DNA of 64,000 bases from Gammaproteobacteria bacterium. Lineage in GTDB: Bacteria; Pseudomonadota; Gammaproteobacteria; Steroidobacterales; Steroidobacteraceae. This document shows positions 62,801-64,000 of the stretch, in pieces. Position 1 is the stretch's first letter, and each line of letters begins with the position of its first letter. The notes below the pieces were generated by a model. The model was not told the DNA's origin. It did no database searches and saw only the letters and a list, made by a program, of their open reading frames with translations. A program made the position numbers and the translations under genes. The stretch lies in contig PKWJ01000014.1 of assembly GCA_003132025.1 (NCBI GenBank), forward strand, positions 94,786 through 158,785, given 5' to 3'.

Positions 62801-63006
62801 CCGGCTCGGAACTGCGCGCACCGCTGGGCATATCGATCGTCGGCGGGCTACTGGTGAGTCAGCTGCTGACACTGTTCACCACGCCGGTGATCTATCTGTA
62901 CTTCGACCGGCTCGCGGCCGCCGTGCGCCGGCGCCGGGTGCGCGCCGGTTACCGGCCCGCGGACAGCCGGCCAGCGGACGGACAGCCGGCACCGCAGGCC
63001 GACTGA
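59848..63006 (+). CDS. mdtB: RND efflux permease, MdtB-like
   Basis: 1052 residues, standard for the HAE-RND family. Twelve membrane helices and two periplasmic porter loops are visible; the N-terminus reads [20 protein letters not shown] and the proton-relay helix 4 region includes [32 protein letters not shown] lies in the helix 10-11 region. MdtB works as a mixed trimer with MdtC to export drugs, bile salts or metal-linked compounds. It is 16 bp after mdtA and 7 bp before mdtC. Confidence 0.94.
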   Translation: MNPSRPYIERPVATSLLMAAILIVGSIGYFFLPLSALPEVDYPTIQVQTFLPGASPEVMTSTVSAPLERQFGQMPGLKEMSSRSSAGASVITLQFDLALNIDIAEQEVQAAINAAANLLPQSLPAPPIYAKVNPADAPILTLAVSSTSMPITQVEDLADTRIAQKISQIAGVGLVSINGAQRPAVRIQANLQALAAYGLNIDDVRTTISNANSDAPKGSFDGTARSYSIDANDQIASADQYASIIVAYRNNDPVRLSDIATVTQSAENNKLSSWMNTTPAILLNVQRQPGANVIAVVNQIRKVLPDIRTSMPANVDVTVLSDRTNTIRASVNDVEFELSLAVALVVLVIFLFLRNIPATIIPSLSVPLSLIGTFAVMYLCGFSLNNLSLMALTIGSGFVVDDAIVMIENISRYIEKGETPMAAALKGSGEIGFTIVSLTVSLIAVLIPLLFMREVVGRLFREFAITLSIAILISAVVSLTLVPMLCAKMLRPHAETRARTQSALARRAERAFQQLIAHYDRLLTWVLDHQPLVLWVAVGTVVLTVALYVVIPKGFFPLQDTGILQGTTEGAPSISFSAMIQRQQALADVLLHDPDVDSLSSFVGIDGTNTTLNNGRYLINLKPKAQRSDDIQATMARLGNSARAVSGIRLYLQPVQDLTIDSTVGRAAYQFILGAANAATLRPWVPKLLERLARAPQLANVSTNFVDSGLTVQIDIDRDTAARFGVTAATIDNALYDAFGQRIISTIYTQSNEYRVIMEGDPKLQSSIDSLNDIYVPSGTSSSSGQVPLGSIAHLSVQAAPLEIDHLGQFPSAMFSFDVAPTASLENAVDAIRAAELDIGLPVSISTTFEGAALAFQSSLRNEVLLILAAIITVYIVLGVLYESYIHPLTILSTLPSAGIGALLALMIAGLDLNIISIIGIILLIGIVKKNAIMMIDFALTAEREGGKSPQAAIHEAALLRFRPILMTTVAALFAALPLMLGSGTGSELRAPLGISIVGGLLVSQLLTLFTTPVIYLYFDRLAAAVRRRRVRAGYRPADSRPADGQPAPQAD

Positions 63007-63013
63007 GCGCGCC

Positions 63014-64000
63014 ATGAACATCGCCGAGCCGTTCATCCATCGACCCGTCGCCACGACCTTGTTGACGATCGGGCTGGCGCTGTCGGGTGGCGTGGCCTTT
63101 TTCCTGCTGCCGGTCTCACCGTTGCCGAACGTCGATATGCCGACCATCGTCGTCTCGGCGTCGCTTCCGGGCGCCAGTCCCGAGACGGTCGCGACCAGTG
63201 TGACCACGCCACTGGAACGACACCTGGGTGTCATCGCGGGCGTGACCGAGATGACCTCGCAAAGCGCGGTCGGCAGCTCGAGCGTGGTGCTGCAGTTCGA
63301 CCTGTCGCGCAACATCGACGGCGCGGCGCGCGACGTGGAAGCCGCGATCCAGGCGGCCCGCATCGATCTGCCGAGCTCGCTGCGCAGCAATCCGGGCTAT
63401 CGCAAAGTCAACCCATCCGACGCGCCAGTCATGATCCTGGCGTTGACCTCCGACACGCTGACCGCCGGACAGATCTACGACTCGGCCTCGACCATCCTGC
63501 AGCAGAAACTGCTGCAGGTGCAGGGCGTAGGCGACGTCACCATCGGGGGCAGCTCGCTGCCGGCGGTGCGCGTGGAGCTCAATCCGCGCGCGCTGTTCAA
63601 GTACGGCATCGGGCTGGAGGATGTGCGCGCGGCGCTGTCGGCCGCCAATGCCAACAGCCCGAAGGGCGGCGTCGACTTCGGCGATCGGCGTTATCAGATC
63701 TATGTCAACGACACGGCCACGCACGCGGCGCAGTACCAGACGCTGATCGTCGCCTACCGCGACAACGCAGCCGTCAGGCTGCAGGACGTCGCCACCGTCA
63801 GCGATGCGGTCGAGAACGTCCGTAACCTCGGACTTGCCGACGGCCACCCCGCGGTACTGCTGGTGCTGCACCGCCAGCCCGGCGCCAACGTGATCGACGT
63901 CGTGGACCGCATCCGGGCGCTGATTCCGGAGCTGCAAGCCTCGATCCCGGCGAGCATCCGCATCATCCAGACCAACGATCGCACCGAGACCATCCGCGCC
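63014..64000 (+). CDS. mdtC: RND efflux permease, MdtC-like (N-terminal part)
   Basis: 329 residues are visible before the window ends. The N-terminus NIAEPFIHRPVATTLLTIGL and the porter stretches TPLERHLGVIAGVTEMTSQS, DVEAAIQAARIDLPSSLRSN and VRVELNPRALFKYGIGLEDV match RND permeases, with the MdtC-type start. Two adjacent RND permease genes after one adaptor are the mdtABC arrangement. Any outer-membrane channel or regulator would lie beyond the window. Confidence 0.93.
   Translation, partial: MNIAEPFIHRPVATTLLTIGLALSGGVAFFLLPVSPLPNVDMPTIVVSASLPGASPETVATSVTTPLERHLGVIAGVTEMTSQSAVGSSSVVLQFDLSRNIDGAARDVEAAIQAARIDLPSSLRSNPGYRKVNPSDAPVMILALTSDTLTAGQIYDSASTILQQKLLQVQGVGDVTIGGSSLPAVRVELNPRALFKYGIGLEDVRAALSAANANSPKGGVDFGDRRYQIYVNDTATHAAQYQTLIVAYRDNAAVRLQDVATVSDAVENVRNLGLADGHPAVLLVLHRQPGANVIDVVDRIRALIPELQASIPASIRIIQTNDRTETIRA

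Overview
The window is GC-rich chromosomal DNA from a gammaproteobacterium that controls its flagellum through FleQ, sigma-54 and FliA (sigma-28) in the Pseudomonas/Xanthomonas manner. There is no flhDC. The polar-flagellum genes flhF and flhG are present, UrcA-type and DUF2802 proteins occur, and the Entner-Doudoroff route is encoded. Together these suggest the Steroidobacterales/Nevskiales/Xanthomonadales side of the class; that placement is an inference.

Layout. 1-1412: the 3' end of rpoD and a DedA-rhodanese fusion. 1425-12253 (minus): fliO-fliP-fliQ-fliR-flhB and flhA-flhF-flhG-fliA-motC-motD-DUF2802. 12254-21168: a block of about 9 kb unrelated to flagella (DUF4382 lipoprotein, possible structured RNA, UrcA protein, Ser/Thr kinase with TolB-like and TPR parts, small membrane protein, MFS transporter, DUF763 protein). 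It separates fliO from fliN, which are normally adjacent. 21116-34616 (minus): an HDOD gene with a sigma-28 promoter, fliN-fliM-fliL, fliK-fliJ-fliI-fliH-fliG-fliF-fliE-fleR-like, fleQ-like, an atypical PilZ-like protein, and fliS. 34685-47972 (minus): fliD, fliC, and the flgB-to-flgL genes. 48292-49895 (plus): flgA, flgM, flgN. 49908-54665: zwf-pgl diverging from edd-eda. 54731-64000: DUF2946 protein, TonB-dependent receptor, uppP, and an mdtABC-like RND efflux operon, with mdtC cut by the window end.

How it works together. Six good sigma-54 promoters precede flhA, fliO, fliL, the fleR-fliE operon, flgB and flgA. Five good sigma-28 promoters precede fliC, fliS, flgK, flgM and the HDOD gene, giving a readable hierarchy: FleQ/RpoN, then structural genes and fliA, then filament and late genes, with FlgM as anti-sigma factor. 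The basal body, rod, hook, export apparatus, switch, filament, cap, one stator pair and several chaperones are encoded. No chemotaxis genes, fleS or fliT are visible here. The most unusual points are that both sigma-54 activators lack receiver domains, the fliN/fliO split, the HDOD gene in the sigma-28 regulon, a near-perfect CRP-type palindrome upstream of fliO, a hairpin covering the fleQ ribosome binding site, and a 14-bp tandem repeat between zwf and edd.

No tRNA, rRNA, CRISPR array or insertion sequence was recognised.
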